Assembly: GCA_017424085.1 (NCBI GenBank)
Contig: JAFPBP010000079.1
Span: forward strand, 1 to 27,770
Reading direction: 5' to 3'
Length of the DNA stretch: 27,770 nucleotides
Source: Clostridia bacterium
Lineage (GTDB): Bacteria > Bacillota > Clostridia > Oscillospirales > UBA644
Part shown: piece by piece, positions 15,425-22,229 of the stretch
Numbering within the stretch: position 1 is the first letter of the stretch
Layout of the letters: every line of letters starts with the position of its first letter
Position numbers and translations under genes: made by a program
Notes under the pieces: model-generated
Told to the model about the DNA's origin: nothing
Seen by the model: the letters and a program-made list of their open reading frames with translations, nothing else
The model's database searches: none

Positions 15425-16038
15425 GATGGGTTATCTTTTGCTGGTCCCCCTCGGACCGTCCTCCCGAGAGCCTGCGCCCCGACGATGTGATCGTCTGCGC
15501 CGACTCCGGGGTGGAGTACGCCCGCCGTTGCGGCGTTGTTCCCTCCATCGTCTTGGGTGATTTTGATTCGTATGAAGGTTCCCTGCCTCCCGAGACCGAA
15601 ATTCACCGTCTCCCCGCCGAAAAGGACGATACCGATACCATGTACGCCGCCCGCCTTGGGCTGGAGCGAGGGTGTCGGGAGTTTCTGATCGCAGGGGGAA
15701 TCGGCGGTCGATTGGACCATACCTTGGGTGCCGTTCAGACGTTGAGCTTCATCGTCTCCCACGGCGGACGCGCAGTCATGTCCGACGGATGGCAGACCGT
15801 GGAGGTCCTGCAGGCTCCCGTTGAGAGAGCCCTTTGCTCCGATACGCATAAATACTGCTCCCTGCTTGCTCTGTCCGAGACCGTAGAGGGAGTCACGCTG
15901 GAGGGCTTCAAATATCCGCTTGCCAACGCCACGCTCTCTTACGATTTCCCGTTGGCGGTCAGCAACGAGATTGTCTCCGAGCCTGCGATCCTTTCCGCGC
16001 GGAAGGGGCGCTTTGCTCTGATCCGAACCTCCGATTGA
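15421..16038 (+). CDS. thiN: Thiamine pyrophosphokinase
   Basis: 205 residues. It converts thiamine to thiamine pyrophosphate using ATP. The ATG at 15421 overlaps the rsgA stop; upstream in-frame codons lie inside rsgA. Family motifs: CADSGVEYARR (substrate pocket), PSIVLGDFDS (catalytic Asp), LPAEKDDTDTMYAARL (metal-binding DDTD) and GGIGGRLDHTLG, with a C-terminal beta domain ending in GRFALIRT. No TPP riboswitch is seen, consistent with a salvage enzyme read from a housekeeping operon. Confidence 0.95.
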   Translation: MRWVIFCWSPSDRPPESLRPDDVIVCADSGVEYARRCGVVPSIVLGDFDSYEGSLPPETEIHRLPAEKDDTDTMYAARLGLERGCREFLIAGGIGGRLDHTLGAVQTLSFIVSHGGRAVMSDGWQTVEVLQAPVERALCSDTHKYCSLLALSETVEGVTLEGFKYPLANATLSYDFPLAVSNEIVSEPAILSARKGRFALIRTSD

Positions 16039-16040
16039 GT

Positions 16041-16070
16041 TTCACACCTTTTTTGCTTCCGGCATAAGAT
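16041..16070 (+). promoter_or_regulatory. Possible promoter of the 36-residue Cys-tailed peptide
   Basis: TTCACA (16041-16046), 18-nt spacer, TAAGAT (16065-16070). A moderate match, placed so that the transcript would start just before the hairpin at 16079-16097. No terminator is visible after thiN, so read-through is equally possible. Confidence 0.4.
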
Positions 16071-16097
16071 ATCAATGAACGGAAGGATCACTTCCGT
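16056..16097 (+). repeat. Three-arm inverted repeat (mutually exclusive hairpins)
   Basis: CTTCCG (16056-16061), ACGGAAG (16079-16085) and CTTCCGT (16091-16097). The middle arm can pair with either flank: a 7-bp stem with a 5-nt loop to the right, or a 6-bp stem with an 18-nt loop to the left. No U-tract follows. The SD of the small gene starts 8 nt further on. Confidence 0.5.
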
Positions 16098-16118
16098 AAC
16101 TGCAAGGAGGCATATACG

Positions 16119-16229
16119 ATGAACGGTAACTACTACTTCTGGATCGTCCTGATCGCTGCGGTGATCATCTTCGCCATTTACAACGGCAACAACAACGGTT
16201 GCGGATGCAATCACGACACCTGCTGCTGA
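16119..16229 (+). CDS. 36-residue single-helix peptide with Cys-rich tail
   Basis: 36 residues. I do not recognise the family with certainty. A perfect AAGGAGG lies 8 nt before the ATG, which strongly supports translation. The peptide has a short polar N-terminus (MNGNYYF), a helix of about 16 hydrophobic residues (WIVLIAAVIIFAIY), an Asn/Gly stretch, and a tail with four Cys and one His (CGCNHDTCC). It has the look of small sporulation or envelope peptides such as the YjcZ type, but the Cys tail could equally bind metal or form disulfides. It is followed at once by a strong terminator, so it ends the thiN-side transcript or forms its own short mRNA. Confidence 0.7.
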   Translation: MNGNYYFWIVLIAAVIIFAIYNGNNNGCGCNHDTCC

Positions 16230-16253
16230 TCCGAAAACACAGCCGAAACCAAT

Positions 16254-16288
16254 GCGTGGCACCTTCCATGGAAGGTGCCACGCTTTTT
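16254..16288 (+). terminator. Strong intrinsic terminator between convergent genes
   Basis: A 14-bp perfect palindromic stem (16254-16267 with 16270-16283, effective CATG loop) followed by TTTTT. The T-run overlaps the stop codon of the convergent mazF. On the minus strand the hairpin lacks a clear U-tract. Confidence 0.9.
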
Positions 16289-16667
16289 ATGCTTCCCGTT
16301 CCGTATTGGACAGGGGAGAGGTCTCCAAGCCAAAGCTGATGGAGATCGCCCGATCGACTCGATCCATTGCTTCCCGATCCAGATGTCCCATCCGTTCCTT
16401 CAGTCGACGTTTGTCCAACGTTCGGATCTGTTCCAATAAAATAATAGAGTCCCGCGCAAGTCCGTAATTTCGCGCATCCACCTCAATGTGGGTCGGCAGG
16501 TGATTTTTGTTGATCTTGCTTGTGATAGCTGCGGCAATGACCGTGGGACTGTGGCGGTTCCCCACGTCGTTCTGTATGATCAGAACGGGACGGATTCCGC
16601 CCTGCTCCGACCCGACCACGGGGCTCAGATCCGCATAATAAATATCTCCGCGACGAATCAGCGACAT
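16287..16667 (-). CDS. mazF: MazF/PemK-family endoribonuclease toxin (EndoA-like)
   Basis: 126 residues from the ATG at 16667, which has AGGAGG 8 nt upstream; an ATG eight codons earlier has only a weak SD. Homologues such as Bacillus NdoA (EndoA) cut mRNA at UACAU-like sites and are held in check by a MazE-type antitoxin. Motifs seen: RRGDIYYADLSPVVGSEQGG near the N-terminus, RPVLIIQNDVGN, a Thr/Ser-Lys catalytic patch in AAITSKINK, and IILLEQIRTLDKRRL. No antitoxin frame occurs in the roughly 300 bp upstream, nor is there an alr gene next to it. The toxin is intact, so an unlinked antitoxin is likely. Confidence 0.93.
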   Translation of the reverse strand: MSLIRRGDIYYADLSPVVGSEQGGIRPVLIIQNDVGNRHSPTVIAAAITSKINKNHLPTHIEVDARNYGLARDSIILLEQIRTLDKRRLKERMGHLDREAMDRVDRAISISFGLETSPLSNTEREA

Positions 16668-16982
16668 TCCTTTGTCCTCCTGTGCTTTCATGTAATCTTC
16701 TTTCTTTGGAACAGTATTATTTTCCTCCGAATCCGCAGATTTTAATCATCCCAAATTTCGGAAATTAAGAGTACGTCCCTTCCATCATATCCCGATCTGC
16801 CCCGAACGGTTCCGATTTTTTGGAAGAAGAGGGCTGATTGCGCGGGGAAAAACTCCGAAAAAATTACAAAATTTTCACGAGAGAATTACATTTTTTGAAA
16901 ACCCCTATACAAATTGAAAATTTTGTGATAGAATATAGTGTCCGAACAAACCATGTTCCATATCAAAGAAGGAGTGCTGTAT
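16668..16982. other. Gene-free stretch between mazF and purC
   Basis: About 315 bp between divergently transcribed mazF and purC. I see only frames of ten codons or fewer on the minus strand ahead of mazF, no clear mazF promoter, and a moderate purC promoter near 16906-16934. The stretch from 16850 on is AT-rich. No riboswitch consensus was recognised. Confidence 0.6.
16906..16934 (+). promoter_or_regulatory. Probable promoter of purC
   Basis: TATACA (16906-16911), 17-nt spacer, TAGAAT (16929-16934); the start codon is about 50 nt downstream. The -35 match is only fair. A TTGAAA at 16914-16919 is too close to this -10 to serve as its -35. Confidence 0.5.
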
Positions 16983-17681
16983 ATGAAAAAGCTCTATGAA
17001 GGTAAAACCAAAGACGTGTACGAACTTGAAAACGGAAACGTTCTTCTGAAGTTCAAGGATGATTGCACCGGAAAAGACGGCGTGTTTGATCCCGGTGAAA
17101 ACAGCGTCGGTCTGACCATCGAAGGTATCGGTAAGGCAAACCTGGAAACCTCCGTTCACTATTTTGAACTGCTCAAAAAGGCAGGAATCAAGACGCATTA
17201 TATCTCCGCTGACGTTGAAAACGCCACCATGGAGGTCCTTCCCGCAGAATGCTTCGGTAAGGCTCAGGGCGGTAACGGTCTGGAGGTCATCTGCCGTCTG
17301 GTCGCTACGGGCAGCTTCATCCGCAGATACGGAGAATACATTGCCGACGGCACCCGCATTGAGGGTGGTTACGTGGAATGCACCTTTAAGAACGATGCCA
17401 AGGGCGATCCTCTGGTTACGGGAGAGGGCCTTGCGGTTCTCGGCGTTATGACCCCCGCCATGTTTGAAAGCATGAAGGAGCAGACTCTGAAGATCACCAA
17501 GATCGTCGCCGACGATCTGAAGTCCATCGGTCTGGATCTGTGGGATATCAAATTTGAGTTCGGCTACAATAACGGTGAGGTCGTCCTCATTGACGAGATC
17601 GCTTCGGGCAACATGCGTGTCTACAAGGGCGATACCATCGTGGAGCCCGTAGAGCTGACCAAGCTGATCCTCAATCGCTGA
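16983..17681 (+). CDS. purC: Phosphoribosylaminoimidazole-succinocarboxamide synthase
   Basis: 232 residues from the ATG at 16983 (SD AAGGAG); the open frame before it has no SD. It joins CAIR and aspartate with ATP to form SAICAR in de novo purine synthesis. Diagnostic N-terminus KKLYEGKTKDVYEL, then FKDDCTGKDG, LVATGSFIRRYG, and the metal/substrate segment VVLIDEIASGNMRVY. It stands alone with its own promoter and a strong terminator, not in a pur operon. Codon use is like its neighbours. Confidence 0.97.
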   Translation: MKKLYEGKTKDVYELENGNVLLKFKDDCTGKDGVFDPGENSVGLTIEGIGKANLETSVHYFELLKKAGIKTHYISADVENATMEVLPAECFGKAQGGNGLEVICRLVATGSFIRRYGEYIADGTRIEGGYVECTFKNDAKGDPLVTGEGLAVLGVMTPAMFESMKEQTLKITKIVADDLKSIGLDLWDIKFEFGYNNGEVVLIDEIASGNMRVYKGDTIVEPVELTKLILNR

Positions 17682-17694
17682 ATCTGAAAATCAT

Positions 17695-17730
17695 CAAGGG
17701 ACGGAACCTATCTTCCGTCCCTTGTTTTTT
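17695..17730 (+). terminator. Intrinsic terminator of purC
   Basis: 12-bp perfect stem CAAGGGACGGAA (17695-17706) with TTCCGTCCCTTG (17713-17724), 6-nt loop, followed by six T. Confidence 0.95.
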
Positions 17731-17732
17731 GC

Positions 17733-17772
17733 AAAAAAAATGCGTACGTCATAATGACGTACGCGATTTTTT
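17733..17772 (-). terminator. Bidirectional terminator, mainly for ricT operon
   Basis: 10-bp perfect stem GCGTACGTCA (17742-17751) with TGACGTACGC (17755-17764) is flanked by eight A on the left (17733-17740) and six T on the right (17767-17772). It can therefore end transcripts from both sides, mainly the minus-strand holB-ricT operon. Confidence 0.9.
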
Positions 17773-17785
17773 ACGATGCGATTAT

Positions 17786-18769
17786 TTATTCCTTCGGTTC
17801 CTTCGGCTCTTTATTCCCCGCAGGCTTCTTGGGACGGTGGCGCTTTTTGTTGTTCTTGCGCGGCTGGTCCTTTTTCTGCTCGGGCTCCGCGGCCTCGGGC
17901 TCGGAGATCAGCAGGGGAGGCTCGATCTTCGGCTCGGGCTTGGGCATGGGAATGGGCTCCTCGTTGGGGGCGCAGATGTATTCCTTCTTGTAAAATGCGG
18001 GAGCCTCGTCGGGGCGATCCTCCAAACGGACCCGTACGCCCGCCTTCAGTGCACTGACCTCGCAGACCGTTCCGCAACCGTCGGGCGTTCTAACGTAAGC
18101 ACCCATGCGGGGAAGCTCCTTGTATTCCGCCTCGTACGCCTTTTGCTCGTAGGCAAGGCAACAGATCAGCTTGCCGCAGGGACCCGAGATCTTCTGGGGA
18201 GAGGAGGAGAGTCCTTGATCCTTCGCCATTTTCACCGTGATCTGATCAAAGTCGGTCAAAAACGATGCACAACAGACCTTCCGTCCGCACAGCCCCAATC
18301 CCGCAACGGATTTGGTCTGATCCCGAACGCCGATCTGACGCAGCTCAATACGGGTCTTGAAGACCGACGCCAGATCCTTGACCAGCTCACGGAAGTCAAC
18401 CCGACCCTCCGCCACGAAGCAGAAGACGATCTTCGTGCAATCGAAGGTGTATTCCACGTTGATCAGCTTCATCTCCAAGCCGTGCTTTTTGATCTTTTCC
18501 TCGCAGATGTCAAATGCTTTTTTCTCTTTTTCGCGGTTCTCCGCATCGCGCTTCAGATCCTCCGCCGTAGCGATCCGCAATACGGGGGACAGATCCTTGA
18601 AGTTTTCCGATTCGTCGATCTCTCGGTTGCTCAAAACCACCGTGCCGATCTCAATGCCCCGCACGGTCTGAACGATCACCTGCTGACCCTCCTTGGCAAC
18701 CACGCCGTTGGGGGCGAAATAGTAGATCTTTCCCGCGGAGCGGAAACGGATTCCCATGATCTCAATCAT
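17786..18769 (-). CDS. ricT: PSP1-domain regulatory iron-sulfur protein RicT (YaaT)
   Basis: 327 residues from the ATG at 18769, which has AAAGGA 8 nt upstream; a longer frame starts inside the holB stop region without SD. The homologue in Bacillus joins RicA and RicF to form a complex with [4Fe-4S] clusters that promotes RNase Y-dependent mRNA maturation and influences sporulation and biofilm formation. Seen here: N-terminal GIRFRSAGKIYYF, PSP1 C-terminal domain, and the conserved cysteines in GLCGRKVCCASF and GPCGKLICCLAYE. A Pro/Lys/Glu-rich low-complexity tail (about 265-327) is longer than the core fold needs. It lies 25 bp after holB, as in many Firmicutes. Confidence 0.94.
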   Translation of the reverse strand: MIEIMGIRFRSAGKIYYFAPNGVVAKEGQQVIVQTVRGIEIGTVVLSNREIDESENFKDLSPVLRIATAEDLKRDAENREKEKKAFDICEEKIKKHGLEMKLINVEYTFDCTKIVFCFVAEGRVDFRELVKDLASVFKTRIELRQIGVRDQTKSVAGLGLCGRKVCCASFLTDFDQITVKMAKDQGLSSSPQKISGPCGKLICCLAYEQKAYEAEYKELPRMGAYVRTPDGCGTVCEVSALKAGVRVRLEDRPDEAPAFYKKEYICAPNEEPIPMPKPEPKIEPPLLISEPEAAEPEQKKDQPRKNNKKRHRPKKPAGNKEPKEPKE

Positions 18770-18794
18770 TGGAAACGTCCTTTCTGAACTGTGT

Positions 18795-19688
18795 TCACGC
18801 ACGCTCTCTTGCGCTCAGACAGAGTCTGGCAAGATTCGTGCTCCAAAATTTTACGTTAACGTTTGTTTGCAGGGCTTCTCCCGCTCCGTCCCATAGACGG
18901 ACGATCTCTCCGTACAAGGGAAGACGGCTCTTGTCGCAGTTGCGGAGCTGTCGCTTCATATGGAGGGAAAATGCGCCGTGAAACGCCGCAAGCTCTCCTC
19001 GCTCTTCGAAGGAGAGAATTCGAAAAACCTGCGCCGTATCGCCCTTCAGGAGGGCTTCCTCCAACTGTCTGCATGCCTTTGCGGTTTCGCCGCCTCCGTT
19101 TTCGTAGAGGGTCAAAGCCCTTCCCAAAAAGCCTGCCGAAAGCGCCACCGCCGCCTGCTCCTTTTCTCCGTACGTTCCGTAGGTGCGGCGGAAATAGTCT
19201 TCCATGAGATCCTCCCGCAGGGGGGACATGGTCAGGGTCTGACAACGGGAGCGAACGGTCTGCAGAACTCCCTCCTTTGCATTGCAAAGAAGCAGGAATA
19301 CCGCATAGGACGGAGGCTCCTCCAGTGTCTTGAGCAGAAGGTTCTGCACCGTGGGATGAAGCCGTTCGGCACCCTCGATGCGATAAACGCGATGGGCGGC
19401 ATCGTTCGGCACCAGCGCCATTTCCGCCAGAATTCCGCGCATGGCGTCTGCGGAAATATCGGAGGGCACGTCAAAAATATCGGGATGGCATTTTTCACGG
19501 AACTTATAGCACTGACGGCAAACGCCGCAGGGAGGCGTGTCTCCCTCGCAGACCAGCGCATTGGTGATCAGGTCTGCCAGCGTGTGCTTTCCGCTTCCCT
19601 CGGGACCCTCGATGAGATAGGCGTGGAAGGGGTGCGAATTCAGCACTGCCTTGATGGGTTCGTTTCCCAGAAGCCCTTGAAGATTCAT
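18795..19688 (-). CDS. holB: DNA polymerase III delta-prime subunit
   Basis: 297 residues. Clamp-loader subunit of the replicative polymerase. Walker-A-like GPEGSGKHT (28-36), zinc-binding cysteines 47, 54, 57 and 60, the segment YRIEGAERLHPTVQNLLLKTLEEPP (sensor 1/Walker B area, without the ATPase DExx), and the SRC motif in VRSRCQTL. The ATG at 19688 overlaps the stop of the upstream Dabb gene by ATGA. Length and motif set fit Gram-positive HolB. Confidence 0.94.
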   Translation of the reverse strand: MNLQGLLGNEPIKAVLNSHPFHAYLIEGPEGSGKHTLADLITNALVCEGDTPPCGVCRQCYKFREKCHPDIFDVPSDISADAMRGILAEMALVPNDAAHRVYRIEGAERLHPTVQNLLLKTLEEPPSYAVFLLLCNAKEGVLQTVRSRCQTLTMSPLREDLMEDYFRRTYGTYGEKEQAAVALSAGFLGRALTLYENGGGETAKACRQLEEALLKGDTAQVFRILSFEERGELAAFHGAFSLHMKRQLRNCDKSRLPLYGEIVRLWDGAGEALQTNVNVKFWSTNLARLCLSARERA

Positions 19689-19978
19689 GCATCAACCTCA
19701 AAATCACAGCTGACCGAGGCTTCGATGACCGCGTGCACGTATTCGGCAACGCTCTTGTGGAAGGGATGCTCCTTGTAACTGCGGAATCCCTCCGGATCGT
19801 CAAAGGTCATGTTCAGCGAAACGTCGTAGGAGCGGGCGAGATTCAGCCCGTCGGTCCCAACCTCCATCATGCGGATCTGGGGAACGTTTCCCTGCATGGA
19901 CAGGAATTTTTCCTGCAACGCCCGTTTGCTTTCGTCAGAGCGATCCTTCAGCTTGTACAGTACGATGTGTCGGAACAT
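19685..19978 (-). CDS. Dabb (stress-responsive A/B barrel) domain protein
   Basis: 97 residues from the ATG at 19978, with GAGG 6 nt upstream. The N-terminus MFRHIVLYKLKD and the later VSLNMTFDDPEGFRSYKEHPFHKSVAEYV are typical of the Dabb dimeric alpha-beta barrel family (PF07876). Members include small stress proteins and some cyclases or hydrolases; no specific reaction can be assigned. It is the first gene of a minus-strand operon, coupled by ATGA to holB and followed by ricT, and has its own consensus promoter at 20019-20047. Confidence 0.9.
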   Translation of the reverse strand: MFRHIVLYKLKDRSDESKRALQEKFLSMQGNVPQIRMMEVGTDGLNLARSYDVSLNMTFDDPEGFRSYKEHPFHKSVAEYVHAVIEASVSCDFEVDA

Positions 19979-20018
19979 GAAATACCTCGTCTCTATGGTT
20001 TCAAAGAATTCTGTCATT

Positions 20019-20047
20019 ATTATAACACAAACGAGGCATAATTGCAA
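20019..20047 (-). promoter_or_regulatory. Sigma-A promoter of Dabb-holB-ricT
   Basis: Minus strand TTGCAA (20042-20047), 17-nt spacer, TATAAT (20019-20024), about 40 nt before the Dabb start codon. Confidence 0.8.
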
Positions 20048-20088
20048 GAAAGTTTGCCGAAAGTTAAAATAAAGTTGCATATCTGTGC

Positions 20089-20117
20089 CCGAAAACTCCT
20101 TAAATATGTGGTACAAT
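20089..20117 (+). promoter_or_regulatory. Possible promoter of yigZ
   Basis: A -10 like TACAAT (20112-20117) is 30 nt before the GTG start. The sequence at -35 with a 17-nt spacer (20089-20094) is CCGAAA, a poor match. Confidence 0.4.
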
Positions 20118-20146
20118 GAGGGAAAACGAAGAAAAGGAGTGATTCC

Positions 20147-20755
20147 GTGGGCTACCGTACCCTGCGCGGAGATTCGGAATACGAATTTACCGAAAAGAAA
20201 TCCCGATTCATCGGACGGGCTTGCTATACCCCCACCGAGGCAGATGCGAAGGAATTTATCGCGCTGGTCCGTGCGGGGGATCCCGAAGCGCGCCATCACG
20301 TGTTTGCCTACGTTCTGGGAGACGGCACGGTTCGCATGAGCGATGACGGAGAGCCCTCGGGCACGGGGGGAGCTCCCGTTCTGAATGCGGTGCAGAAAAA
20401 CGACTTCAAGGACGTGACCGTAGTCGTGACCCGCTATTTCGGCGGGATCCTTCTGGGGGCGGGCGGTCTGGTCCGTGCCTACGCAAAGGCGGCTGTTGGA
20501 GCTCTGGAGGCGGCGCAGACCACCGAGACTGCGGAGTTCGTGGAGTTTACCGTCACCTTCCCTTACTCCAAGACGGGCTCTGTCACCTATGCCGCAGAGA
20601 AGCACGCCATTCCCATCCTGGATCGGAAATTTGCCGATCGGGTGGTGTTTATTCTGCGCGCCGAGGTCCCGACTGCGGAGCAATTTCGGGAATCCTTCGC
20701 AGAGGATATTTCCGTGTCCTTTGCGGAGCTTAGGAGGGAAATTGCCCCTCGCTAA
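20147..20755 (+). CDS. yigZ: YigZ/IMPACT family protein (UPF0029)
   Basis: 202 residues from a GTG, with AGGAG 8 nt upstream. Diagnostic segments: EKKSRFIGRACYTPTEADA, HHVFAYVLGDGTVRMSDDGE, PSGTGGAPVLN and the strongly conserved TRYFGGILLGAGGLVRAY, then a C-terminal DUF1949 domain (about 135-202). IMPACT-related proteins in eukaryotes modulate translation control. The bacterial role is not settled; a fold related to ribosomal proteins and elongation factor domains suggests nucleic acid or ribosome contact. Monocistronic between opposed transcription units. No terminator is visible after it. Confidence 0.93.
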   Translation: MGYRTLRGDSEYEFTEKKSRFIGRACYTPTEADAKEFIALVRAGDPEARHHVFAYVLGDGTVRMSDDGEPSGTGGAPVLNAVQKNDFKDVTVVVTRYFGGILLGAGGLVRAYAKAAVGALEAAQTTETAEFVEFTVTFPYSKTGSVTYAAEKHAIPILDRKFADRVVFILRAEVPTAEQFRESFAEDISVSFAELRREIAPR

Positions 20756-20773
20756 TCGACGAAACAGCAAGAA

Positions 20774-20812
20774 TTACAATCAAACAAGCAATATAAGGTC
20801 TTTTAATTGTAA
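20774..20812 (+). repeat. Dyad flanking the rnf promoter -35 region
   Basis: TTACAAT (20774-20780) and its exact complement ATTGTAA (20806-20812), 25-nt spacer. The right arm overlaps the end of the weak -35. It could be an operator for an unidentified regulator; it does not match the Rex consensus. Confidence 0.4.
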
Positions 20813-20829
20813 AAAAAATCTGTTATAAT
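20801..20829 (+). promoter_or_regulatory. Promoter of the rnf operon (extended -10)
   Basis: TATAAT (20824-20829) is preceded by TGT, forming an extended -10. The -35 position (20801-20806, TTTTAA) is weak. The leader of about 68 nt contains a GC hairpin just before the SD. Confidence 0.65.
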
Positions 20830-20870
20830 GAAGATAGAATTCTACTCCTAATAAAGGAATACAGTTCAAA

Positions 20871-20886
20871 TCCCGCGTTTGCGGGA
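20871..20886 (+). repeat. Leader hairpin before the rnfC SD
   Basis: TCCCGC (20871-20876), GTTT loop, GCGGGA (20881-20886): a 6-bp perfect GC-rich stem ending a few bases before the GAGGTGG SD of rnfC. No U-tract, so not a terminator. It could protect the 5' end or affect translation. Confidence 0.5.
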
Positions 20887-20903
20887 GAAAAAGAGGTGGT
20901 ATT

Positions 20904-22229
20904 ATGGCATTTACCTTTCGAGGCGGAATTCATCCCGATTATATGAAAGAACGGACCTCCGCCAGCGTGATCGTCAGCGATATGCCCAAGCCCGAACGGG
21001 TGGTTTTACCCCTGGCTCAGCATATCGGTGTCCCTTGTCAGGCTTTGGTCAAGGTGGGCGATCGGGTTCTGGAGGGACAGAAGATCGGTGACTGTGAAAG
21101 CGGTCTGTGTGCGCCGATCCATTCGTCTCTGACCGGAATCGTGAAAGCCATTGAAACCCGTTGGCACCCCAACGGGACCAAGGTGTTGTCGGTCATTGTG
21201 GAGGGCGATGGCACGGACGACAAGGTCGAGTTGACTCCCTTTGAGGGCGAGATCGACGATCTTTCTCCCGAGGAAATTATTGACCGTGCCCGTGAGGCGG
21301 GCATCGTGGGAATGGGCGGCGCCGCCTTCCCCCTGCACGCAAAGCTGCGTACCGCGTTGGACCGTCGGGTGAAGACCGTCATCGTCAACGGGTGCGAATG
21401 CGAGCCTTATATTACGGCGGACCACCGTGCCATGGTGGAATATCCCCGTTTCATTATGATGGGCGCCGCGCTGATCCGTCGTTGCCTTGGAGTGGACGAC
21501 GTGGTCATCTGCGTGGAGAATAACAAGCCCGACGCCATTGCGACCCTGCGTGCCACCTGCGACGGCTCGGGGATCTCGGTTCAGGAGCTTCCCACCAAAT
21601 ATCCGCAGGGCGGTGAAAAGCAGCTGATCCGTGCCGTAACGGGCAGAGAGGTTCCTCCCGGAAAGCTTCCCATGGATATCGGATGCGCCGTTTTCAACGT
21701 GGATACCTGCGCGTCTCTTTACCGTGCCGTGTTCCGTGGACAACCCCTGATCAAGCGTGTTGTTACGGTCAGCGGCTCTGCCGTTGCAAATCCCGCAAAC
21801 CTGCTGGTCCGCATCGGAACCCCCTATCAGGACCTGTTTGCTTATTGCGGAGGCTTTTCCTCCGATCCCTATAAGATCATCAACGGCGGTCCCATGATGG
21901 GCACGGCTCAGCATTCCCTGGAGACCCCCGTGACCAAAAATACCTCCGCTCTTCTGGCGTTTGCCGAGAACGGGGGAGAGGAGACCATTCTGGACGATTC
22001 CGCCTGCATCCGTTGCGGGCGCTGCGTTTCGGTTTGCCCCATGCGTCTTCAGCCCACCCGTCTTTACGAATGCGCCGTGGTGGAGCGGTTTGACGAATGC
22101 GCCAAGCTGAACGTGATGGACTGCATTGAATGCGGCTGCTGCTCCTATACCTGCCCCTCCAAGCTTTATCTGGTGCAGGCGATCCGTATGGCGAAGCGGT
22201 CGATCCCCAAGGAAGGAGCGAAAAAATGA
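20904..22229 (+). CDS. rnfC: Rnf complex subunit RnfC
   Basis: 441 residues. Soluble NADH/FMN-binding, iron-sulfur subunit of the membrane Rnf complex, which couples ferredoxin oxidation and NAD+ reduction to Na+ or H+ export. N-terminal barrel-sandwich domain (1-105), flavin/NADH region GMGGAAFPLHAKL (about 134-146) and NGCECEPYITADHRAMVE, SLBB-like segment, and two 4Fe-4S motifs starting Cys368 (CIRCGRCVSVCP) and Cys407 (CIECGCCSYTCP). GAGGTGG precedes the ATG. First gene of the clostridial order C-D-G-E-A-B; its stop overlaps rnfD by ATGA. Confidence 0.98.
   Translation: MAFTFRGGIHPDYMKERTSASVIVSDMPKPERVVLPLAQHIGVPCQALVKVGDRVLEGQKIGDCESGLCAPIHSSLTGIVKAIETRWHPNGTKVLSVIVEGDGTDDKVELTPFEGEIDDLSPEEIIDRAREAGIVGMGGAAFPLHAKLRTALDRRVKTVIVNGCECEPYITADHRAMVEYPRFIMMGAALIRRCLGVDDVVICVENNKPDAIATLRATCDGSGISVQELPTKYPQGGEKQLIRAVTGREVPPGKLPMDIGCAVFNVDTCASLYRAVFRGQPLIKRVVTVSGSAVANPANLLVRIGTPYQDLFAYCGGFSSDPYKIINGGPMMGTAQHSLETPVTKNTSALLAFAENGGEETILDDSACIRCGRCVSVCPMRLQPTRLYECAVVERFDECAKLNVMDCIECGCCSYTCPSKLYLVQAIRMAKRSIPKEGAKK

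Noticed and set aside
20806..20820. A-run after ATTGTAA as a terminator of yigZ
   Set aside because: The stem is 7 AT-rich base pairs with a 25-nt loop and is followed by A, not T, on the plus strand; it fits a dyad at the rnf promoter better.
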